Assembly (NCBI GenBank): GCA_030770545.1
Contig: CM061094.1
Coordinates: 1-64,000 of the forward strand
Source: Macropodus opercularis
Taxonomy: Eukaryota > Chordata > Actinopteri > Anabantiformes > Osphronemidae
Length of the DNA stretch: 64,000 bases
Direction of reading: 5' to 3'
The notes under the pieces were generated by a model that saw only the letters and a program-made list of their open reading frames with translations, made no database searches and was not told the DNA's origin. Below, in pieces: positions 11,815-24,795 of this stretch (position 1 is its first letter; every line of letters begins with the position of its first letter). Both the position numbers and the translations under genes were made by a program.

Positions 11815-14800
11815 CACCTATCCTCCGATAGGTGGGCGAATGCTTTGTCCCTTCCGGAACACAAACAACACAGTAACAATCATTTGAACAAGTGTTTCAA
11901 TGAATGGCTGACAACTGACCTGTCTCCTAAGGAACGGACTCAATTGAACCACCAATCCTACGATTGGTAGAAAACTGTTCTGTCTCCTGAGGAAGTCAGG
12001 TCTAGAGGTCAGAGGCATCTGAAACACCAAACCTATGATTGGTGAAACACTGTTTTGTCTCCTGAGGAACTCAACTCACAGAGACATAGTCAATGAAATC
12101 ACGAAACCTACGATTGGTGAAACACTGTTTTGTCTCCTGAGGAACTCAACTCACAGAGACATAGTCAATGAAATCACGAAACCTACGATTGGTGGACAAA
12201 TGCCGTGTCACTTGTGGAACACAAATAGCACAGTCAAATTCCATATAAACACCGATCCAATGATTGCTTTATGACTGACCTGTCTCCTACGGAACCGAGT
12301 CAGTTGACCCACCAAACCTACGATTGCTGGACAACCGTTCTGTCTGCCGAGGAAGTCAGGTCAAGAAGTCAGAGGTATCTGAACCACCAATCCTACGACT
12401 GGTGGACCACTGCTCTATAACCTGAGGAACACAAGGAATAGAGCCAGAGACATTTCACCCACCAACTTAATGACTGGAGAACAACTGCTCTGCTCCCTCT
12501 GTAACTCAGGTCAAGTAGTAGGCGTCAATGGAACCACAGACGACTGCTCTGTACCTTGACAAACTCAAAAACAACAAAGCGTTATTAAAAACACCTATCC
12601 TCCGATAGGTGGGCGAATGCTTTGTCCCTTCCGGAACACAAACAACACAGTAACAATCATTTGAACAAGTGTTTCAATGAATGGCTGACAACTGACCTGT
12701 CTCCTAAGGAACTGACTCAATTAAACCACCAATCCTACGATTGGTAGAAAACTGTTCTGTCTCCTGAGGAAGTCAGGTCTAGAGGTCAGAGGCATCTGAA
12801 ACACCAAACCTATGATTGGTGAAACACTGTTTTGTCTCCTGAGGAACTCAACTCACAGAGACATAGTCAATGAAATCACGAAACCTACGATTGGTGAAAC
12901 ACTGTTTTGTCTCCTGAGGAACTCAACTCACAGAGACATAGTCAATGAAATCACGAAACCTACGATTGGTGAAACACTGTTTTGTCTCCTGAGGAACTCA
13001 ACTCACAGAGACATAGTCAATGAAATCACGAAACCTACGATTGGTGGACAAATGCCGTGTCACTTGTGGAACACAAATAGCACAGTCAAATTCCATTGAA
13101 ACACCGATCCAATGATTGCTTTATGACTGACCTGTCTCCTACGGAACCGAGTCAGTTGACCCACCAAACCTACGATTGCTGGACAACCGTTCTGTCTGCC
13201 GAGGAAGTCAGGTCAAGAAGTCAGAGGTATCTGAACCACCAATCCTACGACTGGTGGACCACTGCTCTATAACCTGAGGAACACAAGGAATAGAGCCAGA
13301 GACATTTCACCCACCAACTCAATGACTGGAGAACAACTGCTCTGCTCCCTCTGTAACTCAGGTCAAGTAGTAGGCGTCAATGGAACCACAGACGACTGCT
13401 CTGTACCTTGACAAACTCAAAAACAACAAAGCGTTATTGAAAACACCTATCCTCCGATAAGTGGGCGAATTCTTTGTCCCTTCCGGAACACAAACAACAC
13501 AGTAACAGTCATTTGAACAAGTGTTTCAATGAATGGCTGACAACTGACCTGTCTCCTAAGGAACTGACTCAATTAAACCACCAATCCTACGATTGGTAGA
13601 AAACTGTTCTGTCTCCTGAGGAAGTCAGGTCTAGAGGTCAGAGGCATCTGAAACACCAAACCTATGATTGGTGAAACACTGTTTTGTCTCCTGAGGAACT
13701 CAACTCACAGAGACATAGTCAATGAAATCACGAAACCTACGATTGGTGAAACACTGTTTTTTCTCCTGAGGAACTCAACTCACAGAGACATAGTCAATGA
13801 AATCACGAAACCTACGATTGGTGGACAAATGCCGTGTCACTTGTGGAACAAAAATAGCACAGTCAAATTCCATTGAAACACCGATCCAATGATTGCTTTA
13901 TGACTGACCTGTCTCCTACGGAACCGAGTCAGTTGACCCACCAAACCTACGATTGCTGGACAACCGTTCTGTCTGCCGAGGAAGTCAGGTCAAGAAGTCA
14001 GAGGTATCTGAACCACCAATCCTACGACTGGTGGACCACTGCTCTATAACCTGAGGAACACAAGGAATAGAGCCAGAGACATTTCACCCACCAACTCAAT
14101 GACTGGAGAACAACTGCTCTGCTCACTCTGTAACTCAGGTCAAGTAGTAGGCGTCAATGGAACCACCGACGACTGCTCTGTACCTTGACAAACTCAAAAA
14201 AAACAAAGCGTTATTAAAAACACCTATCCTCCGATAGGTGGGCGAATGCTTTGTCCCTTCCGGAACACAAACAACACAGTAACAATCATTTGAACAAGTG
14301 TTTCAATGAATGGCTGACAACTGACCTGTCTCCTAAGGAACTGACTCAATTGAACCACCAATCCTACGATTGGTAGAAAACTGTTCTGTCTCCTGAGGAA
14401 GTCAGGTCTAGAGGTCAGAGGCATCGGAAACACCACACCTATGATTGGTGAAACACTGTTTTGTCTCCTGAGGAACTCAACTCACAGAGACATAGTCAAT
14501 GAAATCACGAAACCTACGATTGGTGAAACACTGTTTTGTCTCCTGAGGAACTCAACTCACAGAGACATAGTCAATGAAATCACGAAACCTACGATTGGTG
14601 GACAAATGCCGTGTCACTTGTGGAACACAAATAGCACAGTCAAATTCAATTGAAACACCGATCCAATGATTGCTTTATGACTGACCTGTCTCCTACGGAA
14701 CCGAGTCAGTTGACCCACCAAACCTACGATTGCTGGACAACCGTTCTGTCTGCCGATGAAGTCAGGTCAAGAAGTCAGAGGTATCTGAACCACCAATCCT

Positions 14801-14997
14801 ACGACTGGTGGACCACTGCTCTATAACCTGAGGAACACAAGGAATAGAGCCAGAGACATTTCACCCACCAACTCAATGACTAGAGAACAACTGCTCTGCT
14901 CCCTCTGTAACTCAGGTCAAGTAGTAGGCGTCAATGGAACCACAGACGACTGCTCTGTACCTTGACAAACTCAAAAACAACAAAGCGTTATTAAAAA
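11815..14997. repeat. Satellite block: 777, 852, 777, 777
   Basis: Units start at 11815, 12592, 13444 and 14221. The landmarks from 11113 to 14221 recur 22245 bp later. The 13444 unit has ATTGAAAACACC, TTTTTTCTCC and GGAACAAAAATAG variants, shared with 35689. An eight-A run lies at 14196-14203. CATCGGAAACACCACACC near 14424 and ACTAGAGAAC near 14879 match copies near 37.4-37.8 and 40.3-40.8 kb. Confidence 0.9.
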
Positions 14998-17165
14998 CAC
15001 CTATCCTCCGATAAGTGGGCGAATTCTTTGTCCCTTCCGGAACACAAACAACACAGTAACAATCATTTGAACAAGTGTTTCAATGAATGGCTGACAACTG
15101 ACCTGTCTCCTAAGGAACTGACTCAATTAAACCACCAATCCTACGATTGGTAGAAAACTGTTCTGTCTCCTGAGGAAGTCAGGTCTAGAGGTCAGAGGCA
15201 TCTGAAACACCAAACCTATGATTGGTGAAACACTGTTTTGTCTCCTGAGGAACTCAACTCACAGAGACATAGTCAATGAAATCACGAAACCTACGATTGG
15301 TGGACAAATGCCGTGTCACTTGTGGAACACAAATAGCACAGTCAAATTCAATTGAAACACCAATCCAATGATTGCTTTATGACTGACCTGTCTCCTACGG
15401 AACCAAGTCTGTTGACCCACCAATCCTACGATTGCTGGACAACCGTTCTGTCTGCCGAGGAAGTCAGAGGTATCTGAACCACCAATCCTACGACTGGTGG
15501 ACCACTGCTCTTTAACCTGAGGAACACAAGGAATAGAGCCAGAGACATTTCACCCACCAACTCAATGACTGGAGAACAACTGCTCTGCTCACTCTGTAAC
15601 TCAGGTCAAGTAGTAGGCGTCAATGGAACCACCGACGACTGCTCTGTAACTTGACAAACTCAAAAACAACAAAGCGTTATTAAAAACACCTATCCTCCGA
15701 TAGGTGGGCGAATGCTTTGTCCCTTCCGGAACACAAACAACACAGTAACAATCATTTGAACAAGTGTTTCAATGAATGGCTGACAACTGACCTGTCTCCT
15801 AAGGAACTGACTCAATTGAACCACCAATCCTACGATTGGTAGACAACTGTTCTGTCTCCTGAGGAAGTCAGGTCTAGAAGTCAGAGGCATCTGAAACACC
15901 AAACCTATGATTGGTGAAACATTGTTTTGTCTCCTGAGGAACTCAACTCACAGAGACATAGTCAATGAAATCACGAAACCTACGATTGGTGGACAAATGC
16001 CGTGTCACTTGTGGAACACAAATAGCACAGTCAAATTCCATTGAAACACCGATCCAATGATTGCTTTATGACTGACCTGTCTCCTACGGAACCGAGTCAG
16101 TTGACCCACCAAACCTACGATTGCTGGACAACCGTTCTGTCTGCCGAGGAAGTCAGGTCAAGAAGTCAGAGGTATCTGAACCACCAATCCTACGACTGGC
16201 GGACCACTGCTCTATAACCTGAGGAACACAAGGAATAGAGCCAGAGACATTTCACCCACCAACTCAATGACTGGAGAACAACTGCTCTGCTCCCTCTGTA
16301 ACTCAGGTCAAGTAGTAGGCGTCAATGGAACCACAGACGACTGCTCTGTACCTTGACAAACTCAAAAAAAAAAAAGCGTTATTAAAAACACCTATCCTCC
16401 GATAAGTGGGCGAATTCTTTGTCCCTTCCGGAACACAAACAACACAGTAACAATCATTTGAACAAGTGTTTCAATGAATGGCTGACAACTGACCTGTCTC
16501 CTAAGGAACTGACTCAATTAAACCACCAATCCTACGATTGGTAGAAAACTGTTCTGTCTCCTGAGGAAGTCAGGTCTAGAGGTCAGAGGCATCTGAGACA
16601 CCAAACCTATGATTGGTGAAACACTGTTTTGTCTCCTGAGGAACTCAACTCACAGAGACATAGTCAATGAAATCACGAAACCTACGATTGGTGAAACACT
16701 GTTTTGTCTCCTGAGGAACTCAACTCACAGAGACATAGTCAATGAAATCACGAAACCTACGATTGGTGGACAAATGCCGTGTCACTTGTGGAACACAAAT
16801 AGCACAGTCAAATTCCATTGAAACACCGATCCAATGATTGCTTTATGACTGACCTGTCTCCTACGGAACCGAGTCAGTTGACACACCAAACCTACGATTG
16901 CTGGACAACCGTTCTGTCTGCCGAGGAAGTCAGGTCAAGAAGTCAGAGGTATCTGAACCACCAATCCTACGACTGGTGGACCACTGCTCTATAACCTGAG
17001 GAACACAAGGAATAGAGCCAGAGACATTTCACCCACCAACTCAATGACTGGAGAACAACTGCTCTGCTCCCTCTGTAACTCAGGTCAAGTAGTAGGCGTC
17101 AATGGAACCACAGACAACTGCTCTGTACCTTGACAAACTCAAAAACAACAAAGCGTTATTAAAAA
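14998..17165. repeat. Satellite block: 689, 702, 777
   Basis: Units start at 14998, 15687 and 16389. A twelve-A run at 16364-16375 replaces the usual AAAAACAACAAAG. It is shared only with 42256-42267, exactly 25892 bp away. Confidence 0.9.
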
Positions 17166-19514
17166 CACCTATCCTCCGATAAGTGGGCGAATTCTTTGTC
17201 CCTTCCGGAACACAAACAACACAGTAACAATCATTTGAACAAGTGTTTCAATGAATGGCTGACAACTGACCTGTCTCCTAAGGAACTGACTCAATTAAAC
17301 CACCAATCCTACGATTGGTAGAAAACTGTTCTGTCTCCTGAGGAAGTCAGGTCTAGAGGTCAGAGGCATCTGAAACACCAAACCTATGATTGGTGAAACA
17401 CTGTTTTGTCTCCTGAGGAACTCAACTCATAGAGACATAGTCAATGAAATCACGAAACCTACGATTGGTGAAACACTGTTTTGTCTCCTGAGGAACTCAA
17501 CTCACAGAGACATAGTCAATGAAATCACGAAACCTACGATTGGTGGACAAATGCCGTGTCACTTGTGGAACACAAATAGCACAGTCAAATTCAATTGAAA
17601 CACCGATCCAATGATTGCTTTATGACTGACCTGTCTCCTACGGAACCGAGTCAGTTGAACCACCAATCCTACGATTGCTGGACAACTGTCCTGTCTCCTA
17701 AGGAAGTCAGGTCAAGAAGTCAGAGGTATCTGAACCACCAATCCTACGACTGGTGGACCACTGCTCTGTCTCCTGAGGAAGTCAGGTCTAGAGGTCAGAG
17801 GCATCTGAAACACCAAACCTATGATTGGTGAAACACTGTTTTGTCTCCCAAGGAACTCAACTCACAGAGACATAGTCAATGAAATCACGAAACCTACGAT
17901 TGGTGAAACACTGTTTTGTCTCCTGAGGAACTCAACTCACAGAGACATAGTCAATGAAATCACGAAACCTACGATTGGTGGACAAATGCCGTGTCACTTG
18001 TGGAACACAAATAGCACAGTCAAATTCAATTGAAACACCGATCCAATGATTGCTTTATGACTGACCTGTCTCCTACGGAACCGAGTCAGTTGACCCAACA
18101 ATCCTACGATTGCTGGACAACCGTTCTGCCTGCCGAGGAAGTCAGGTCAAAAAGTCAGAGGTATCTGAACCACCAATCCTACGACTGGTGGACCACTGCT
18201 CTGTCTCCTGAGGAAGTCAGGTCTAGAGGTCAGAGGCATCTGAAACACCAAACCTATGATTGGTGAAACATTGTTTTGTCTCCTGAGGAACTCAACTCAC
18301 AGAGACATAGTCAATGAAATCACGAAACCTACGATTGGTGAAACACTGTTTTGTCTCCTGAGGAACTCAACTCACAGAGACATAGTCAATGAAATCACGA
18401 AACCTACGATTGGTGGACAAATGCCGTGTCACTTGTGGAACACAAATAGCACAGTCAAATTCCATTGAAACACCGATCCAATGATTGCTTTATGACTGAC
18501 CTGTCTCCTACGGAACCGAGTCAGTTGACCAAACAATCCTACGATTGCTGGACAACCGTTCTGCCTGCCGAGGAAGTCAGGTCAAAAAGTCAGAGGTATC
18601 TGAACCACCAATCCTACGACTGGTGGACCACTGCTCTATAACCTGAGGAACACAAGGAATAGAGCCAGAGACATTTCACCCACCAACTCAATGACTGGAG
18701 AACAACTGCTCTGCTCCCTCTGTAACTCAGGTCAAGTAGTAGGCGTCAATGGAACCACAGACGACTGCTCTGTACCTTGACAAACTCAAAAACAACAAAG
18801 CGTTATTAAAAACACCTATCCTCCGATAGGTGGGCGAATGCTTTGTCCCTTCCGGAACACAAACAACACAGTAACAATCATTTGAACAAGTGTTTCAATG
18901 AATGGCTGACAACTGACCTGTCTCCTAAGGAACGGACTCAATTGAACCACCAATCCTACGATTGGTAGACAACTGTTCTGTCTCCTGAGGAAGTCAGATC
19001 TAGAAGTCAGAGGCATCTGAAACACCAAACCTATGATTGGTGAAACACTGTTTTGTCTCCTGAGGAACTCAACTCACAGAGACATAGTCAATGAAATCAC
19101 GAAACCTACGATTGGTGGACAAATGCCGTGTCACTTGTGGAACACAAATAGCACAGTCAAATTCCATTGAAACACCGATCCAATGATTGCTTTATGACTG
19201 ACCTGTCTCCTACGGAACCGAGTCAGTTGACCCACCAAACCTACGATTGCTGGACAACCGTTCTGTCTGCCGAGGAAGTCAGGTCAAGAAGTCAGAGGTA
19301 TCTGAACCACCAATCCTACGACTGGAGGACCACTGCTCTATAACCTGAGGAACACAAGGAATAGAGCCAGAGACATTTCACCCACCAACTCAATGACTGG
19401 AGAACAACTGCTCTGCTCCCTCTGTAACTCAGGTCAAGTAGTAGGCGTCAATGGAACCACAGACGACTGCTCTGTACCTTGACAAACTCAAAAACAACAA
19501 AGCGTTATTAAAAA
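17166..19514. repeat. Long cassette copy 2: 1647 + 702
   Basis: Same organisation and markers as the cassette at 9466, and unit starts recur at 43058 and 44705 (offset 25892). The AGATCT marker is near 18996. The end of the 702-bp unit carries GACTGGAGGACC near 19321, shared with 45991. Confidence 0.9.
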
Positions 19515-22500
19515 CACCTATCCTCCGATAAGTGGGCGAATTCTTTGTCCCTTCCGGAACACAAACAACACAGTAACAATCATTTGAACAAGTGTTTAAA
19601 TGAATGGCTGACAACTGACCTGTCTCCTAAGGAACTGACTCAATTAAACCACCAATCCTACGATTGGTAGAAAACTGTTCTGTCTCCTGAGGAAGTCAGG
19701 TCTAGAGGTCAGAGGCATCTGAGACACCAAACCTATGATTGGTGAAACACTGTTTTGTCTCCTGAGGAACTCAACTCACAGAGACATAGTCAATGAAATC
19801 ACGAAACCTACGATTGGTGAAACACTGTTTTGTCTCCTGAGGAACTCAACTCACAGAGACATAGTCAATGAAATCACGAAACCTACGATTGGTGGACAAA
19901 TGCCGTGTCACTTGTGGAACACAAATAGCACAGTCAAATTCCATTGAAACACCGATCCAATGATTGCTTTATGACTGACCTGTCTCCTACGGAACCGAGT
20001 CAGTTGACCCACCAAACCTACGATTGCTGGACAACCGTTCTGTCTGCCGAGGAAGTCAGGTCAAGAAGTCAGAGGTATCTGAACCACCAATCCTACGACT
20101 GGTGGACCACTGCTCTATAACCTGAGGAACACAAGGAATAGAGCCAGAGACATTTCACCCACCAACTCAATGACTGGAGAACAACTGCTCTGCTCCCTCT
20201 GTAACTCAGGTCAAGTAGTAGGCGTCAATGGAACCACAGACGACTGCTCTGTACCTTGACAAACTCAAAAACAACAAAGCGTTATTAAAAACACCTATCC
20301 TCCGATAGGTGGGCGAATGCTTTGTCCCTTCCGGAACACAAACAACACAGTAACAATCATTTGAACAAGTGTTTCAATGAATGGCTGACAACTGACCTGT
20401 CTCCTAAGGAACGGACTCAATTGAACCACCAATCCTACGATTGGTAGACAACTGTTCTGTCTCCTGAGGAAGTCAGATCTAGAAGTCAGAGGCATCTGAA
20501 ACACCAAACCTATGATTGGTGAAACATTGTTTTGTCTCCTGAGGAACTCAACTCACAGAGACATAGTCAATGAAATCACGAAACCTACGATTGGTGGACA
20601 AATGCCGTGTCACTTGTGGAACACAAATAGCACAGTCAAATTCCATTGAAACACCGATCCAATGATTGCTTTATGACTGACCTGTCTCCTACGGAACCGA
20701 GTCAGTTGACCCACCAAACCTACGATTGCTGGACAACCGTTCTGTCTGCCGAGGAAGTCAGGTCAAGAAGTCAGAGGTATCTGAACCACCAATCCTACGA
20801 CTGGTGGACCACTGCTCTATAACCTGAGGAACACAAGGAATAGAGCCAGAGACATTTCACCCACCAACTCAATGACTGGAGAACAACTGCTCTGCTCCCT
20901 CTGTAACTCAGGTCAAGTAGTAGGCGTCAATGGAACCACAGACGACTGCTCTGTACCTTGACAAACTCAAAAACAACAAAGCGTTATTAAAAACACCTAT
21001 CCTCCGATAAGTGGGCGAATTCTTTGTCCCTTCCGGAACACAAACAACACAGTAACAATCATTTGAACAAGTGTTTCAATGAATGGCTGACAGCTGACCT
21101 GTCTCCTAAGGAACTGACTCAATTAAACCACCAATCCTACGATTGGTAGAAAACTGTTCTGTCTCCTGAGGAAGTCAGGTCTAGAGGTCAGAGGCATCTG
21201 AAACACCAAACCTATGATTGGTGAAACACTGTTTTGTCTCCTGAGGAACTCAACTCACAGAGACATAGTCAATGAAATCACGAAACCTACGATTGGTGAA
21301 ACACTGTTTTGTCTCCTGAGGAACTCAACTCACAGAGACATAGTCAATGAAATCACGAAACCTACGATTGGTGGACAAATGCCGTGTCACTTGTGGAACA
21401 CAAATAGCACAGTCAAATTCAATTGAAACACCGATCCAATGATTGCTTTATGACTGACCTGTCTCCTACGGAACCGAGTCAGTTGAACCACCAATCCTAC
21501 GATTGCTGGACAACTGTCCTGTCTCCTAAGGAAGTCAGGTCAAGAAGTCAGAGGTATCTGAACCACCAATCCTACGACTGGTGGACCACTGCTCTGTCTC
21601 CTGAGGAAGTCAGGTCTAGAGGTCAGAGGCATCTGAAACACCAAACCTATGATTGGTGAAACACTGTTTTGTCTCCCAAGAAACTCAACTCACAGAGACA
21701 TAGTCAATGAAATCACGAAACCTACGATTGGTGAAACACTGTTTTGTCTCCTGAGGAACTCAACTCACAGAGACATAGTCAATGAAATCACAAAACCTAC
21801 GATTGGTGGACAAATGCAGTGTCACTTGTGGAACACAAATAGCACAGTCAAATTCAATTGAAACACCAATCCAATGATTGCTTTATGACTGACCTGTCTC
21901 CTACGGAACCAAGTCTGTTGACCCACCAATCCTACGATTGCTGGACAACCGTTCTGTCTGCCGAGGAAGTCAGAGGTATCTGAACCACCAATCCTACGAC
22001 TGGTGGACCACTGCTCTTTAACCTGAGGAACACAAGGAATAGAGCCAGAGACATTTCACCCACCAACTCAATGACTGGAGAACAACTGCTCTGCTCACTC
22101 TGTAACTCAGGTCAAGTAGTAGGCGTCAATGGAACCACCGACGACTGCTCTGTAACTTGACAAACTCAAAAACAACAAAGCGTTATTAAAAACACCTATC
22201 CTCCGATAGGTGGGCGAATGCTTTGTCCCTTCCGGAACACAAACAACACAGTAACAATCATTTGAACAAGTGTTTCAATGAATGGCTGACAACTGACCTG
22301 TCTCCTAAGGAACTGACTCAATTGAACCACCAATCCTACGATTGGTAGACAACTGTTCTGTCTCCTGAGGAAGTCAGGTCTAGAAGTCAGAGGCATCTGA
22401 AACACCAAACCTATGATTGGTGAAACATTGTTTTGTCTCCTGAGGAACTCAACTCACAGAGACATAGTCAATGAAATCACGAAACCTACGATTGGTGGAC

Positions 22501-24795
22501 AAATGCCGTGTCACTTGTGGAACACAAATAGCACAGTCAAATTCCATTGAAACACCGATCCAATGATTGCTTTATGACTGACCTGTCTCCTACGGAACCG
22601 AGTCAGTTGACCCACCAAACCTACGATTGCTGGACAACCGTTCTGTCTGCCGAGGAAGTCAGGTCAAGAAGTCAGAGGTATCTGAACCACCAATCCTACG
22701 ACTGGCGGACCACTGCTCTATAACCTGAGGAACACAAGGAATAGAGCCAGAGACATTTCACCCACCAACTCAATGACTGGAGAACAACTGCTCTGCTCCC
22801 TCTGTAACTCAGGTCAAGTAGTAGGCGTCAATGGAACCACAGACGACTGCTCTGTACCTTGACAAACTCAAAAACAACAAAGCGTTATTAAAAACACCTA
22901 TCCTCCGATAAGTGGGCGAATTCTTTGTCCCTTCCGGAACACAAACAACACAGTAACAATCATTTGAACAAGTGTTTCAATGAATGGCTGACAACTGACC
23001 TGTCTCCTAAGGAACTGACTCAATTAAACCACCAATCCTACGATTGGTAGAAAACTGTTCTGTCTCCTGAGGAAGTCAGGTCTAGAGGTCAGAGGCATCT
23101 GAGACACCAAACCTATGATTGGTGAAACACTGTTTTGTCTCCTGAGGAACTCAACTCACAGAGACATAGTCAATGAAATCACGAAACCTACGATTGGTAA
23201 AACACTGTTTTGTCTCCTGAGGAACTCAACTCACAGAGACATAGTCAATGAAATCACGAAACCTACGATTGGTGGACAAATGCCGTGTCACTTGTGGAAC
23301 ACAAATAGCACAGTCAAATTCAATTGAAACACCGATCCAATGATTGCTTTATGACTGACCTGTCTCCTACGGAACCGAGTCAGTTGAACCACCAATCCTA
23401 CGATTGCTGGACAACTGTCCTGTCTCCTAAGGAAGTCAGGTCAAGAAGTCAGAGGTATCTGAACCACCAATCCTACGACTGGTGGACCACTGCTCTGTCT
23501 CCTGAGGAAGTCAGGTCTAGAGGTCAGAGGCATCTGAAACACCAAACCTATGATTGGTGAAACACTGTTTTGTCTCCCAAGAAACTCAACTCACAGAGAC
23601 ATAGTCAATGAAATCACGAAACCTACGATTGGTGAAACACTGTTTTGTCTCCTGAGGAACTCAACTCACAGAGACATAGTCAATGAAATCACAAAACCTA
23701 CGATTGGTGGACAAATGCAGTGTCACTTGTGGAACACAAATAGCACAGTCAAATTCAATTGAAACACCAATCCAATGATTGCTTTATGACTGACCTGTCT
23801 CCTACGGAACCAAGTCAGTTGACCCACCAATCCTACGATTGCTGGACAACCGTTCTGTCTGCCGAGGAAGTCAGAGGTATCTGAACCACCAATCCTACGA
23901 CTGGTGGACCACTGCTCTTTAACCTGAGGAACACAAGGAATAGAGCCAGAGACATTTCACCCACCAACTCAATGACTGGAGAACAACTGCTCTGCTCACT
24001 CTGTAACTCAGGTCAAGTAGTAGGCGTCAATGGAACCACCGACGACTGCTCTGTAACTTGACAAACTCAAAAACAACAAAGCGTTATTAAAAACACCTAT
24101 CCTCCGATAGGTGGGCGAATGCTTTGTCCCTTCCGGAACACAAACAACACAGTAACAATCATTTGAACAAGTGTTTCAATGAATGGCTGACAACTGACCT
24201 GTCTCCTAAGGAACTGACTCAATTGAACCACCAATCCTACGATTGGTAGACAACTGTTCTGTCTCCTGAGGAAGTCAGGTCTAGAAGTCAGAGGCATCTG
24301 AAACACCAAACCTATGATTGGTGAAACATTGTTTTGTCTCCTGAGGAACTCAACTCACAGAGACATAGTCAATGAAATCACGAAACCTACGATTGGTGGA
24401 CAAATGCCGTGTCACTTGTGGAACACAAATAGCACAGTCAAATTCCATTGAAACACCGATCCAATGATTGCTTTATGACTGACCTGTCTCCTACGGAACC
24501 GAGTCAGTTGACCCACCAAACCTACGATTGCTGGACAACCGTTCTGTCTGCCGAGGAAGTCAGGTCAAGAAGTCAGAGGTATCTGAACCACCAATCCTAC
24601 GACTGGCGGACCACTGCTCTATAACCTGAGGAACACAAGGAATAGAGCCAGAGACATTTCACCCACCAACTCAATGACTGGAGAACAACTGCTCTGCTCC
24701 CTCTGTAACTCAGGTCAAGTAGTAGGCGTCAATGGAACCACAGACGACTGCTCTGTACCTTGACAAACTCAAAAACAACAAAGCGTTATTAAAAA
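19515..24795. repeat. Alternating block: 777, 702, 1199, 702, 1199, 702
   Basis: Units start at 19515, 20292, 20994, 22193, 22895 and 24094. They alternate strictly between the GAATTC-bearing type (GATAAGTG) and the GAATGC type (GATAGGTG), giving dimers of 1901 bp (1199 + 702). This block has a counterpart 26669 bp downstream. The LTR-free version of the insertion site is at 23968-23972. Confidence 0.9.
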